This document shows, one piece after another, positions 16,484-24,696 of a stretch of DNA of 64,000 bases. The notes under the pieces are model-generated. The model saw nothing but the letters and a program-made list of their open reading frames with translations. It was not told the DNA's origin and ran no database searches. Each line of letters opens with the position of its first letter. The first letter of the stretch is position 1. Source of the stretch: Aeromicrobium sp. Root472D3 (GTDB taxonomy: Bacteria > Actinomycetota > Actinomycetes > Propionibacteriales > Nocardioidaceae); contig NZ_LMET01000002.1 in assembly GCF_001426485.1 (NCBI RefSeq), forward strand, positions 1 to 64,000, given 5' to 3'. The position numbers and the translations under genes were made by a program.

Positions 16484-18229
16484 TCAGCTCTCCTCAGGGT
16501 GGTGGTCGACCGCGCGGGCGGTCGTCGTGGACGGGGACGTGGCCGGGGCCTCGACGCTCCGGGCGGGGTCGTGCCGGGGGACGCACACCGTGACCTGCGT
16601 GCCGCGGCCCGGCTCGCTGTCGACCTCGATCGTCCCGCCGTGCAGCACGACGATCTCGCGCGAGATGCTCAGCCCCAGGCCCGTGCCGTGGACCGTCGAC
16701 CCGCGGACCGACTCGGCGCGGTAGAAGCGCTCGAACAGTCCCTTCTGCTCCTCCAGCGACATGCCGCGACCCGTGTCGGTGACCACGATCTCCACCTGGT
16801 CGGACTCCGTGGGGGCGACGGTGACCGAGATGCGGCCACCGATGCGGTTGTACTTGATGGCGTTGGAGAGCAGGTTGTCGACGACCTGGCGCAGTCGGAA
16901 CGAGTCGACCTCGGCATCGACGGCGTCGGCGACGTCGAGGCGGATCGAGATGAGCCGCTCTCCGGCCATGGGCCGGATCGCGTCGATCGACTCGTGGACC
17001 AGGCGCGAGACGTCGCACGAGGTGCGGGACAGCGACATCGCGTTGGCCGGGCTGCTCGACCGCGCCGCCAGCAGGTCGGTGACCAGCGAGTTGAGACGCT
17101 CGGTGTTGGTCAGCGCGATGGTCAGCATGTCGCGGGCGTCGTCCGGCAGGCCGTCGGTCTCGAGGGCCAGGTCGATGTAGCCGAGCACCGAGCTGAGCGG
17201 TGTGCGCAGCTCGTGCGACATCGACGTCACGAGGTCGTCGCGGTCGGTGATCGCCCGGACCTCGGCCGACACGTCGCGCAGGACGATCACGACGCGGTCG
17301 AGGCCGGCCTGCTCGTCGTGGATCACGCGGACCGTCACGTCGATCGTGAAGCGGGTGGCCGTGCGGTGACCGATCCAGTACGTCGCGCCGTCGACCTCCT
17401 CGCCCGCCAGCACGCGGACGTGCGGGAAGTCTCCGAGGGCGACCGGCGTGATCTTGTCGGCGTGGTAGAGCGGGAAGCGGTGCCACGGCGTGTCGTCGGG
17501 CAGGCCCAGCTCGGCGAGCAGGGCGCGTGTCGCCCGGTTGTTGGTGACCGTCGCGCCGGTCATGTCGAGGCTGATGACGGCGAACTGGACGGCGTCGAAG
17601 GCCTCGCGCAGGGTCGTCTCCTGGATGCGGGCGCGGGTCAGGGCGGCCTCGAGCATGCGGGTCTGGCGTCGCAGCAGGACACGCTGCGAGTCGACCCGGC
17701 GGGACGTCGTGTAGACGACGCCCGCGACGAAGATCTGGCTGAACGCCAGGCTGATGGCCGGGATGGGGCTCGTCGTGGCGGCGGGGGACGGCATCACGCC
17801 GAGCTCGAGCAGCAGCGTCTGGGTCAGCAGCATGACCGATGCCAGGCCTGCCCCCGCGACGGCTCCGAGCCGGCCGAACGACGTCGCGAGCCAGATGACC
17901 GGGAACACCATCAGGACGCCGAAGCCGGTCTCGGGCACCGCCATGCGCAGCAGGCCGAGCGCCGCGATGTCGAGCAGCGGGACGATCATCTGCCAGCGCT
18001 GCGGGATGCTCAGCCACGGGACGACGGCCGCGGCGATCGTGACCCACAGGATCGCGGTGATGCCGAGGAAGAACGCGGGGCTGTCGGACAGGTCGCGCTC
18101 CGACAGCACGACGGTGATGCAGGTGATGAGACCGATCGCGCCGGCGAGGAAGACCTGCGAGCGGAAGACGCCGTCGCCGAACCGCGAGGACGAGACAGGT
18201 GCCCGATCGCGGACCGGGGACGACTGCAT
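16484..18229 (-). CDS. Membrane sensor histidine kinase
   Basis: Kinase of 581 residues. The N-terminal membrane region has five to six segments between residues 25 and 175, followed by a coiled segment, a PAS-like domain (about 208-322), the H-box SMSHELRTPLSS with H339, N-box DNLLSNAIKYN, G1 VTDTGRGMS and G2 GTGLGLSISREI. A disordered tail closes it. ATG 18229 is supported by minus-strand TACGCT (18242-18237) seven bases upstream, indicating a leaderless mRNA. It heads the operon kinase, GGDEF-like, GT2, lipoprotein. The nearest response regulator is at 11870, just beyond the operon's 3' end; no regulator gene is adjacent to the kinase itself. Confidence 0.9.
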   Translation of the reverse strand: MQSSPVRDRAPVSSSRFGDGVFRSQVFLAGAIGLITCITVVLSERDLSDSPAFFLGITAILWVTIAAAVVPWLSIPQRWQMIVPLLDIAALGLLRMAVPETGFGVLMVFPVIWLATSFGRLGAVAGAGLASVMLLTQTLLLELGVMPSPAATTSPIPAISLAFSQIFVAGVVYTTSRRVDSQRVLLRRQTRMLEAALTRARIQETTLREAFDAVQFAVISLDMTGATVTNNRATRALLAELGLPDDTPWHRFPLYHADKITPVALGDFPHVRVLAGEEVDGATYWIGHRTATRFTIDVTVRVIHDEQAGLDRVVIVLRDVSAEVRAITDRDDLVTSMSHELRTPLSSVLGYIDLALETDGLPDDARDMLTIALTNTERLNSLVTDLLAARSSSPANAMSLSRTSCDVSRLVHESIDAIRPMAGERLISIRLDVADAVDAEVDSFRLRQVVDNLLSNAIKYNRIGGRISVTVAPTESDQVEIVVTDTGRGMSLEEQKGLFERFYRAESVRGSTVHGTGLGLSISREIVVLHGGTIEVDSEPGRGTQVTVCVPRHDPARSVEAPATSPSTTTARAVDHHPEES

Positions 18230-18290
18230 GGCGCACAGCGTATCTTCCCGCGGGCGTCGGTCGCGATTTCCCGGTCCGTGGGCGCTGCGA

Positions 18291-18296
18291 TAGACT
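18291..18296 (+). promoter_or_regulatory. Probable rplY-pth-mfd promoter -10
   Basis: TAGACT fits the TAnnnT pattern and would give a leader of about 125 bases before rplY. No convincing -35 box is present 17 bases upstream. Confidence 0.4.
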
Positions 18297-18339
18297 GCTG
18301 CGGTTGCCTCGGCGAGGGTCCACGGACCGTGATCGACAG

Positions 18340-18370
18340 GGCGCTCCACAGGAGTGCTGTGTCGAGCGCC
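18340..18370 (+). promoter_or_regulatory. Leader hairpin upstream of rplY
   Basis: GGCGCTC (18340-18346) pairs with GAGCGCC (18364-18370), and CACAG (18347-18351) with CTGTG (18357-18361), leaving loop GAGTG and a two-base bulge. It lies 58 bases before the rplY start inside the presumed 5' leader. bL25 proteins bind 5S rRNA, so an autoregulatory leader is conceivable, but nothing here proves it. Confidence 0.5.
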
Positions 18371-18428
18371 TCGACCGCCGGCACGTCCGACCTTTCGCAC
18401 GCACGACGCACCCAACAGGAGTTATCCC

Positions 18429-19106
18429 GTGGCCGAGACCAAGATCGCCGCCGAAGCACGTACCGAGTTCGGCAAGGGTGCGGCCCGTCGCATCCGCCGC
18501 GAGGACAAGGTCCCCGTCGTCCTCTACGGCCACGGCACCGACCCGATCCACCTGACCCTCCCGGGTCACCAGTTCATGCTGGCGCTCAAGGGCTCGGCCA
18601 ACGCCCTGCTGACGATCGACCTCGGATCCGACACGCACCTGGCGATCCCCAAGCAGGTCCAGCGCGACCCGCTGAAGGGCTTCATCGAGCACGCCGACCT
18701 GCTGATCGTCCGCAAGGGCGAGAAGGTCACCGTCGACGTCCGCATCAGCACCGTCGGCGAGGCCGTCAGCGGCAACCTCGTCGTCCTCGAGAACGCGACG
18801 ATCTCGATCGAGGCCGAGGCGACCCACATCCCCGAGGCGTTCGAGGTCTCGGTCGAGGGACTCGAGGCCGGCGCCCAGATCCTGGCCAAGGACATCGAGC
18901 TGCCCAGCGGCTCGACCCTCGCCGTCGACGAGGAGCTCCTCGTCGTCAACGTCACCGCCGCGCCCACCGCCGAGCAGCTCGAGGCCGAGCTGGCCGAGGC
19001 CGAGGACGAGCTCGGCATCGAGCACGACCCGACCGACGCCGAAGAGGCCGAGGCCGAGGCTGCTGCCGAGTCGTCCGACGACGAGGCGCCCGCCGAGTCG
19101 GAGTGA
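18429..19106 (+). CDS. rplY: Large-subunit ribosomal protein bL25/Ctc
   Basis: 5S rRNA-binding ribosomal protein of the long Ctc type (225 residues). The N-terminal L25 domain (1-90) has ARTEFGKGAARRIRRE and VPVVLYGHG; the C-terminal TL5-like beta domain (about 95-185) has VPxx-type KGEKVTVDVRI and LVVLENATISIE. A very acidic tail rich in Glu, Asp and Ala (about 190-225) is typical of actinobacterial members. GTG 18429 is chosen because AGGAG (18417-18421) stands seven bases upstream. It overlaps pth by four bases (GTGA), so rplY-pth-mfd form one operon. Confidence 0.95.
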   Translation: MAETKIAAEARTEFGKGAARRIRREDKVPVVLYGHGTDPIHLTLPGHQFMLALKGSANALLTIDLGSDTHLAIPKQVQRDPLKGFIEHADLLIVRKGEKVTVDVRISTVGEAVSGNLVVLENATISIEAEATHIPEAFEVSVEGLEAGAQILAKDIELPSGSTLAVDEELLVVNVTAAPTAEQLEAELAEAEDELGIEHDPTDAEEAEAEAAAESSDDEAPAESE

Positions 19107-19684
19107 CCTGGCTGGTCGTCGGGCTCGGCAACCCGGGCGCGACGTACGCCGCCACGCGGCACAACATCGGCTACATGGTGGCCGACGCCCTCGCGATGCG
19201 CATGGGCGGAACAGCCAAGAACCCCGGCTGGAAGAAGCACAAGTCCGGCCGGGGCGAGGTCGTCGAGGGACGGCTCGCCGGTGAGCGGGTCGTCCTCGTG
19301 CGCGCCAAGTCGTACATGAACGAGAGCGGCGGTCCCGTGTCGACCATGGCGAAGTTCTACGGCGTCGAGCCCGATCACGTCATCGCGATCCACGACGAGC
19401 TCGACATCGACTTCGGCATGCTGCGCATCAAGCTCGGTGGCGGCGACAACGGGCACAACGGCCTGAAGTCGATCCGCCAGTCGCTCGCCTCGGGTGACTT
19501 CTTCCGGGTGCGCGTCGGCATCGGCCGGCCGCCGGGACGTCAGGACGTGCACGACTTCGTGCTCAAGCCCTACAGCTCCGTCGAGCGCAAGGACCTGCCG
19601 GTCTACGTCGAGGAGGCGGCCGACGCCGTCGAGAGCCTCGTCACGGTGGGACTGGATCAGACCCAGAGCGCGTTCAACCGGTAG
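19103..19684 (+). CDS. pth: Peptidyl-tRNA hydrolase
   Basis: Recycles peptidyl-tRNAs released from stalled ribosomes by cleaving the ester bond. The 193-residue enzyme has VVGLGNPGATYAATRHNIGY with the catalytic histidine, KSYMNESG, and IHDELDIDFG followed by GGGDNGHNGLKSI. All conserved residues appear to be present. The GTG at 19103 overlaps the rplY stop, and mfd begins immediately after its own stop. Confidence 0.96.
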   Translation: MTWLVVGLGNPGATYAATRHNIGYMVADALAMRMGGTAKNPGWKKHKSGRGEVVEGRLAGERVVLVRAKSYMNESGGPVSTMAKFYGVEPDHVIAIHDELDIDFGMLRIKLGGGDNGHNGLKSIRQSLASGDFFRVRVGIGRPPGRQDVHDFVLKPYSSVERKDLPVYVEEAADAVESLVTVGLDQTQSAFNR

Positions 19685-22600
19685 ATGATGACACTTTCCC
19701 GCCTCGCCACGACCGTCTCCTCCGAGCCCACCGTGGCGGCCGTGCTGGCCGAGCGCGCCGAGGGCGTCGACACCCTCGACGTCCAGGCCCCCGAGCCGCT
19801 GCGGCCGTTCCTGACCGCTGCGCTCGCCGAGCAGGCGACGGTCGTCGCCGTCACCGCGACCGCCCGCGAGGGCGAGGAGCTGACGGCGCAGCTCGGCGAG
19901 CTGCTGGGCGCCGACGCCGTCGCGTACTACCCGGCGTGGGAGACGCTGCCGCACGAGCGGCTGTCACCGCGGTCCGACACCGTCGGGCGTCGTCTGGCGG
20001 TGCTGCGCCGCCTGGTGCACCCGACGCAGGCCGGCGAGCTCGACTCCGACACCGCGAGCGGGGCGCTGCGGGTCGTCGTCGCGCCGATCCGCTCGCTGCT
20101 GCAGCCGCAGGTCAAGGGCCTGGCCGACCTCGTGCCGGTCGAGCTGCACCGCGGCGACGAGGTCGCGCTCGAGCAGGTCGTCGCCGATCTCGCCGCAGCC
20201 GCCTACTCGCGGGTCGACCTGGTCGAGCGCCGAGGCGAGTTCGCGGTCCGCGGCGGCATCATCGACGTCTTCCCGCCCACCGAGGACCACCCGCTGCGCA
20301 TCGAGTTCTTCGGCGACGAGGTCGACGAGATCCGCCGCTTCGCGGTCGCCGACCAGCGGACGCTCGAGGAGATCACGCACGTCTGGGCTCCGCCGTGCCG
20401 CGAGCTGCTGCTGACCGACGAGGTGCGCGCACGCGCCGCACAGCTGGCCGTCGAGCACCCCAGCCTGGCCGAGATCTTCACCAAGCTGTCCGAGGGTCAC
20501 GCCGTCGAGGGCATGGAGTCGCTGACGCCCGTGCTGACCGACGAGATGGAGTCGTTCGTCAACCTGCTGCCCGAGCGGTCGGCCGTCCTGCTGATGGACC
20601 CCGAGCGCATCCGGGCCCGCGCGGCCGACCTCGTCGCGACGAGCGAGGAGTTCCTGCAGGCGTCGTGGGCCGCGGCGGCCGGTGGCGGCGAGTCGCCGAT
20701 CGATCTCGGGTCGGCGGCCTTCCACTCCCTCGACGACGTGAAGCTCGAGACGCTGAGGCTCGGGCACACGTGGTTCACGCAGACGCCCTTCGGCCTCGAC
20801 CTCGACGAGGGCCAGCGCGCCGTCGAGATGGAAGCTGGCGCGGCGTACCGCGGCGACACGTCCGCAGCGCTCGAGGACGTCCGTCGCTGGGTCGCCGCCG
20901 GCATGCGCGTCGTCTTCGTCGCCCCGGCGGCGGGTCAGGCGCAGCGCACCCTCGAGTGGCTGGGCGGAAGCGACGTCCCCGCAGCCCTCGACGACGAGGT
21001 CACCGCGCCCTCGCCGGGCATCGTCCAGGTCGTCATCGGCGAGCTGTCGACGGGCTTCGTGTCGGCTCCGCTCCAGCTCGCGGTCATGACGTACGACGAC
21101 CTCGTCGGTCAGCGGGCCGCCGACCGCACCGAGCGCAAGATGCCGGCGCGCCGGCGCAAGCAGGTCGATCCGCTCGAGCTCAAGCCCGGCGACTTCGTGG
21201 TGCACGAGCAGCACGGCGTCGGTCGCTACGTCGAGCTCATGCAGCGCGTCGTCCAGGGGGCGGCGCGCGAGTACCTCGTGATGGAGTACGCGCCGTCCAA
21301 GCGCGGCCAACCGGCCGACCGGCTGTTCGTCCCGATGGACCAGCTCGACCAGATCAGCCGGTACGTCGGCGGCGAGTCGCCGACCCTCGACCGTCTGGGC
21401 GGTGCCGACTGGACGAGCCGCAAGAACAAGGCCCGCAAGGCCGTCCGCCAGATCGCCGGCGAGCTCATCAAGCTGTACGCGGCCCGCCAGGCCACCAAGG
21501 GGCACGCCTTCGGCCCCGACACCCCGTGGCAGGCCGAGCTCGAGGACTCGTTCGCCTTCGTCGAGACGCCCGACCAGATGGTCACGATCGACGAGGTCAA
21601 GCGCGACATGGAGCGCACCGTGCCGATGGACCGCCTGGTGTGCGGCGACGTCGGCTACGGCAAGACCGAGATCGCCGTGCGTGCGGCGTTCAAGGCGATC
21701 CAGGACGGCAAGCAGGTCATCCTGCTCGTCCCGACGACCCTGCTCGTCCAGCAGCACTACGCGACGTTCGCCGAACGCTTCGGACAGTTCCCGGTCACGA
21801 TGAAGCCACTGTCGCGGTTCCAGACCGAGAAGGAGTCCAAGGAGACCCTCGCGGGCCTGGCGGACGGCTCGATCGACATGGTGATCGGCACGCACCGGCT
21901 GCTGCAGCCCGGCGTCAAGATCAAGGACCTCGGCCTCGTCATCGTCGACGAGGAGCAGCGCTTCGGCGTCGAGCACAAGGAGGCCATGAAGATGCTGCGG
22001 GCCGCCGTCGACGTCCTGTCGATGTCGGCCACGCCGATCCCGCGCACGCTCGAGATGGCCATCACGGGCATCCGCGAGATGTCGACGATCGCGACGCCCC
22101 CCGAGGAGCGCCACCCCGTGCTGTCGTTCGTCGGGGCGTACGAGGACCGTCAGGTCGTCGCCGCGATCCGCCGCGAGCTGCTGCGCGAGGGTCAGGCGTT
22201 CTTCATCCACAACCGCGTGCAGTCGATCGACAAGGCCGTCGCCAAGATCAAGGAGCTCGTGCCCGAGGCGCGGGTCGCCGCGGCGCACGGCCAGATGGGC
22301 GAGCACCAGCTCGAGGAGGTCATGGTCGACTTCTGGGAGAAGCGCTACGACGTCCTGGTGTGCACGACGATCGTCGAGTCGGGCCTCGACGTGTCGAACG
22401 CCAACACCATGATCATCGAGCGCGCCGACACCCTCGGCCTGTCGCAGCTGCACCAGCTGCGGGGTCGCGTGGGGCGCTCGCGCGAGCGCGCGTACGCGTA
22501 CTTCCTGTACCCGCCCGAGAAGCCGTTGACCGAGACGGCGCACGACCGGCTGGCCACGATCGCGCAGCACTCCGAGCTCGGCGGCGGCATGGCGGTCGCG

Positions 22601-23212
22601 ATGAAGGACCTCGAGATCCGCGGCGCCGGCAACCTGCTGGGCGGCGAGCAGTCCGGCCACATCGCCGACGTCGGCTTCGACCTGTACGTGCGGCTCGTGG
22701 GCGAGGCCGTCGCGGAGTTCCGCGGCGACGCCGAGCCCGAGCGCGAGGTCAAGATCGAGCTGCCGATCGAGGCGCACCTGCCGCACGACTACGTCGGCAG
22801 CGAGCGGCTGCGGCTCGAGATGTACAAGCGGCTCGCCGACGTCCGTGCCCTGGCCGACGTCGACGAGATCCGCGGCGAGCTGGTCGACCGCTACGGCGAG
22901 CCGCCCGAGGCCGTCGACGTCCTGCTCGACGTGGCACGCCTGCGCGTGCGGGTGCGCGAGGCAGGGCTCACCGAGGTGACGGCCGCGGGCCCGAACGTCC
23001 GCTTCGCCCCGCTGACGCTGCCCGACTCGGCGCAGATGCGGCTGCAGCGCGTCTACCCGCGCAGCACCTACAAGGTGGCCGCCGAGGTCGCGCTCATCCC
23101 GCGTCCGAAGACCGCGCCGATCGGCGGCACCCCGCTGGTGGGCCGCGAGCTGCTGGAGTGGACCCGCACCGTCATCGACACCCTGGTGCCGGCGCCGGCG
23201 CCGGCGGGCTGA
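19685..23212 (+). CDS. mfd: Transcription-repair coupling factor
   Basis: ATP-dependent DNA translocase that pushes stalled RNA polymerase off lesions and recruits UvrA. The 1175 residues contain a UvrB-like N-terminal module (YPAWETLPHERLSP, RRGEFAVRGGIIDVFP), a CarD-like RNA polymerase interaction domain (LKPGDFVVHEQHGVGRY, about 500-560), RecG-like helicase motifs GDVGYGKTEIA, DEEQRFGV, MSATPIPRTL and LRGRVGRS, and the C-terminal UvrA-binding domain. Length is normal. ATG 19685 adjoins the pth stop, with a second in-frame ATG at 19688. The gene ends at a long inverted repeat. Confidence 0.97.
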   Translation: MMTLSRLATTVSSEPTVAAVLAERAEGVDTLDVQAPEPLRPFLTAALAEQATVVAVTATAREGEELTAQLGELLGADAVAYYPAWETLPHERLSPRSDTVGRRLAVLRRLVHPTQAGELDSDTASGALRVVVAPIRSLLQPQVKGLADLVPVELHRGDEVALEQVVADLAAAAYSRVDLVERRGEFAVRGGIIDVFPPTEDHPLRIEFFGDEVDEIRRFAVADQRTLEEITHVWAPPCRELLLTDEVRARAAQLAVEHPSLAEIFTKLSEGHAVEGMESLTPVLTDEMESFVNLLPERSAVLLMDPERIRARAADLVATSEEFLQASWAAAAGGGESPIDLGSAAFHSLDDVKLETLRLGHTWFTQTPFGLDLDEGQRAVEMEAGAAYRGDTSAALEDVRRWVAAGMRVVFVAPAAGQAQRTLEWLGGSDVPAALDDEVTAPSPGIVQVVIGELSTGFVSAPLQLAVMTYDDLVGQRAADRTERKMPARRRKQVDPLELKPGDFVVHEQHGVGRYVELMQRVVQGAAREYLVMEYAPSKRGQPADRLFVPMDQLDQISRYVGGESPTLDRLGGADWTSRKNKARKAVRQIAGELIKLYAARQATKGHAFGPDTPWQAELEDSFAFVETPDQMVTIDEVKRDMERTVPMDRLVCGDVGYGKTEIAVRAAFKAIQDGKQVILLVPTTLLVQQHYATFAERFGQFPVTMKPLSRFQTEKESKETLAGLADGSIDMVIGTHRLLQPGVKIKDLGLVIVDEEQRFGVEHKEAMKMLRAAVDVLSMSATPIPRTLEMAITGIREMSTIATPPEERHPVLSFVGAYEDRQVVAAIRRELLREGQAFFIHNRVQSIDKAVAKIKELVPEARVAAAHGQMGEHQLEEVMVDFWEKRYDVLVCTTIVESGLDVSNANTMIIERADTLGLSQLHQLRGRVGRSRERAYAYFLYPPEKPLTETAHDRLATIAQHSELGGGMAVAMKDLEIRGAGNLLGGEQSGHIADVGFDLYVRLVGEAVAEFRGDAEPEREVKIELPIEAHLPHDYVGSERLRLEMYKRLADVRALADVDEIRGELVDRYGEPPEAVDVLLDVARLRVRVREAGLTEVTAAGPNVRFAPLTLPDSAQMRLQRVYPRSTYKVAAEVALIPRPKTAPIGGTPLVGRELLEWTRTVIDTLVPAPAPAG

Positions 23213-23226
23213 GCCGCTACTCGCCG

Positions 23227-23284
23227 GGAGGAGGTGGATCCGCAACCGTGCCAGCGCTGAGACGGTTGCAGATCCGCCTCCTCC
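23227..23284. terminator. Long bidirectional terminator after mfd
   Basis: Bases 23227-23249 and 23262-23284 are complementary at 21 of 23 positions, with one G-T wobble and one mismatch, around a 12-base loop. The right arm reaches the stop codon of the convergent gene at 23285, so it can end both transcripts. Confidence 0.8.
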
Positions 23285-24025
23285 TCAGGGCCGGGCGGCC
23301 GAGCGTGCAGCGGTCCTCCACGCGTCCTCGTCGGCGAAGGTGACCCGGGCAATGCGTACGGCGCCGGGGTGGAAGTCGAGGCGCGGCCGGTAGGCGAGCT
23401 CGCACCGGGCGCTCAGGTACTCGCTCGTGGCGTCGAGCGACTGGGACGACAAGAACAGGGCGGCCCGGCTCGAGAGGCCGATGACGTGCTGCCGGTTGAC
23501 CACCACGAAGAAGCCCTGCTCGACGGGTTGGTGCCGAGACATCTGGTAGACGTTCGACCGACGCCACCCGACGTCGACGTGCCGGAGCCCGTCGTCCTCC
23601 CCGGTCGTGATCAGCGGTGAGATCTCGTTGTCCAGGAGCACGTCGACGCCGCACCCGCTCCGCGTGTCGAGCTTGATCTCGAGGATGCTCGTGCGCGTCC
23701 ACTCGTCGATGTCGCCAGGTGCGATGTCGACGACGGGCGCACCGGTCGACGCGAGAAGGATGTCGAGACAGTGTCGGTCGACCTGTCCGGCCAGCTGTAT
23801 CAGCAGATCGTCCTGCGTCCGGTCGACGTCGTCGAGATTGGAGCGGTCGAACGGGGTGGGCAAGGTCGTGATCGACGTGTCGTGTCGTGCCAGGTGGCCG
23901 ACAGGCACCTCGTGGTCGATCCAGAGGAAGGACACGCGTGCGAAGGCGCTGTGGTTCTCGAACGCGCTGGCCCGCGACTCGTCGTCGAGGCGGACCGTCT
24001 CGTTGCGGCCGACGTCGGTCGCCAT
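23285..24025 (-). CDS. Uncharacterised protein paired with acyltransferase
   Basis: Protein of 246 residues that I do not recognise. It has no signal peptide or membrane segment and an even mix of charged and hydrophobic residues (SAFARVSFLWIDHEVPVGHL, TSILEIKLDTRSGCG, GFFVVVNRQHVIGLSS), which suggests a folded cytosolic domain. ATG 24025 overlaps the stop of the upstream acyltransferase by one base, so the two are translationally coupled. Codon choice looks less extremely GC-biased than in its neighbours, a weak hint of later acquisition. Confidence 0.75.
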   Translation of the reverse strand: MATDVGRNETVRLDDESRASAFENHSAFARVSFLWIDHEVPVGHLARHDTSITTLPTPFDRSNLDDVDRTQDDLLIQLAGQVDRHCLDILLASTGAPVVDIAPGDIDEWTRTSILEIKLDTRSGCGVDVLLDNEISPLITTGEDDGLRHVDVGWRRSNVYQMSRHQPVEQGFFVVVNRQHVIGLSSRAALFLSSQSLDATSEYLSARCELAYRPRLDFHPGAVRIARVTFADEDAWRTAARSAARP

Positions 24026-24591
24026 CAGGCCTCTTCGCGGAGCCTGGGGGGAGTCGCGTTCTTCGGCTTGATGCCGTGCTTGTCGGCGTAGAAGGCCCGG
24101 ACGACGTCCATGTCGGCCGTCACGTCGTCGGTCGCGTGGAACGTCGGACCGAAGCCCATCGTCCGGGTCGGGGGCTCGAAGAACGCCAGCGTGATCGGCA
24201 GCCCGGTCTCGCGGGAGAGGCGCAGGAAGCCCGACTTCCAGTACTCGCCCCTCGACCGGGTGCCCTCGGCCGCGAGGATCAGCCGGAACGGCTCGCCGTC
24301 GCCGCGCCTCGCCTCGTCCGCGAGGTCGCGGACGACGCCGGCCGCGTTGTCCCGGTCGAGCGGGATGCCGCCGAGCGCCTTCAGCACCCAGCCCAGCGGG
24401 CCCTTGAACAGCTGCTTCTTGACCAGCACCCGCGGGTGGGCGCCGCCGTGCCACATGACGAGCAGCATCGTGATGAAGTCCCAGTTGGACGTGTGGGGCG
24501 CGCCCACGAGGATGCCGCTCGGCGGGACGTCACCGACCATCCGGTAGCGCATCAGCCGGACGACGGTGCGGGCCAGCCGCTGACGGATCAT
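24025..24591 (-). CDS. PlsC-family acyltransferase
   Basis: Small (188 residues) member of the glycerophosphate acyltransferase superfamily. It has the catalytic HTSNWD (HX4D) near residue 33 and the substrate-binding AAEGTRSR near 108; GGIPLDRD marks the third motif. Full PlsC enzymes have about 240 residues and an N-terminal membrane helix, so this short version resembles the minimal lysophospholipid-type members. Acceptor unknown. ATG 24591 lies six bases after minus-strand TAAAGT (24603-24598), so the message is leaderless. It forms a two-gene operon with the unknown protein downstream. Confidence 0.82.
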   Translation of the reverse strand: MIRQRLARTVVRLMRYRMVGDVPPSGILVGAPHTSNWDFITMLLVMWHGGAHPRVLVKKQLFKGPLGWVLKALGGIPLDRDNAAGVVRDLADEARRGDGEPFRLILAAEGTRSRGEYWKSGFLRLSRETGLPITLAFFEPPTRTMGFGPTFHATDDVTADMDVVRAFYADKHGIKPKNATPPRLREEA

Positions 24592-24684
24592 GCGACAACT
24601 TTAGGGGAGGGCCAGGCGCACCCCGGCGGTGCCGGACGCGCCGCGCCGGAGCCGCGGATCGGTTGCGGATGGCAACGACGGTAC

Positions 24685-24690
24685 TAGCGT
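24685..24690 (+). promoter_or_regulatory. -10 box of APC permease (leaderless)
   Basis: TAGCGT ends six bases before ATG 24697. TTGCGG (24663-24668) is a possible -35 box at 16-base spacing. Confidence 0.5.
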
Positions 24691-24696
24691 CGTCCC

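Noticed and set aside
15251..18420. Plus-strand frame open from 15251 into pth
   Set aside because: It runs antisense to the GGDEF-like and kinase genes and through rplY in another frame; only its last 194 codons, from 19103, are the real pth gene.
19964..23245. Very long open frame (over 1000 codons) antisense to mfd
   Set aside because: Composition is the Asp/Val/Arg/Gly-rich pattern of a high-GC shadow frame, no motif is present, and mfd on the other strand is certain.
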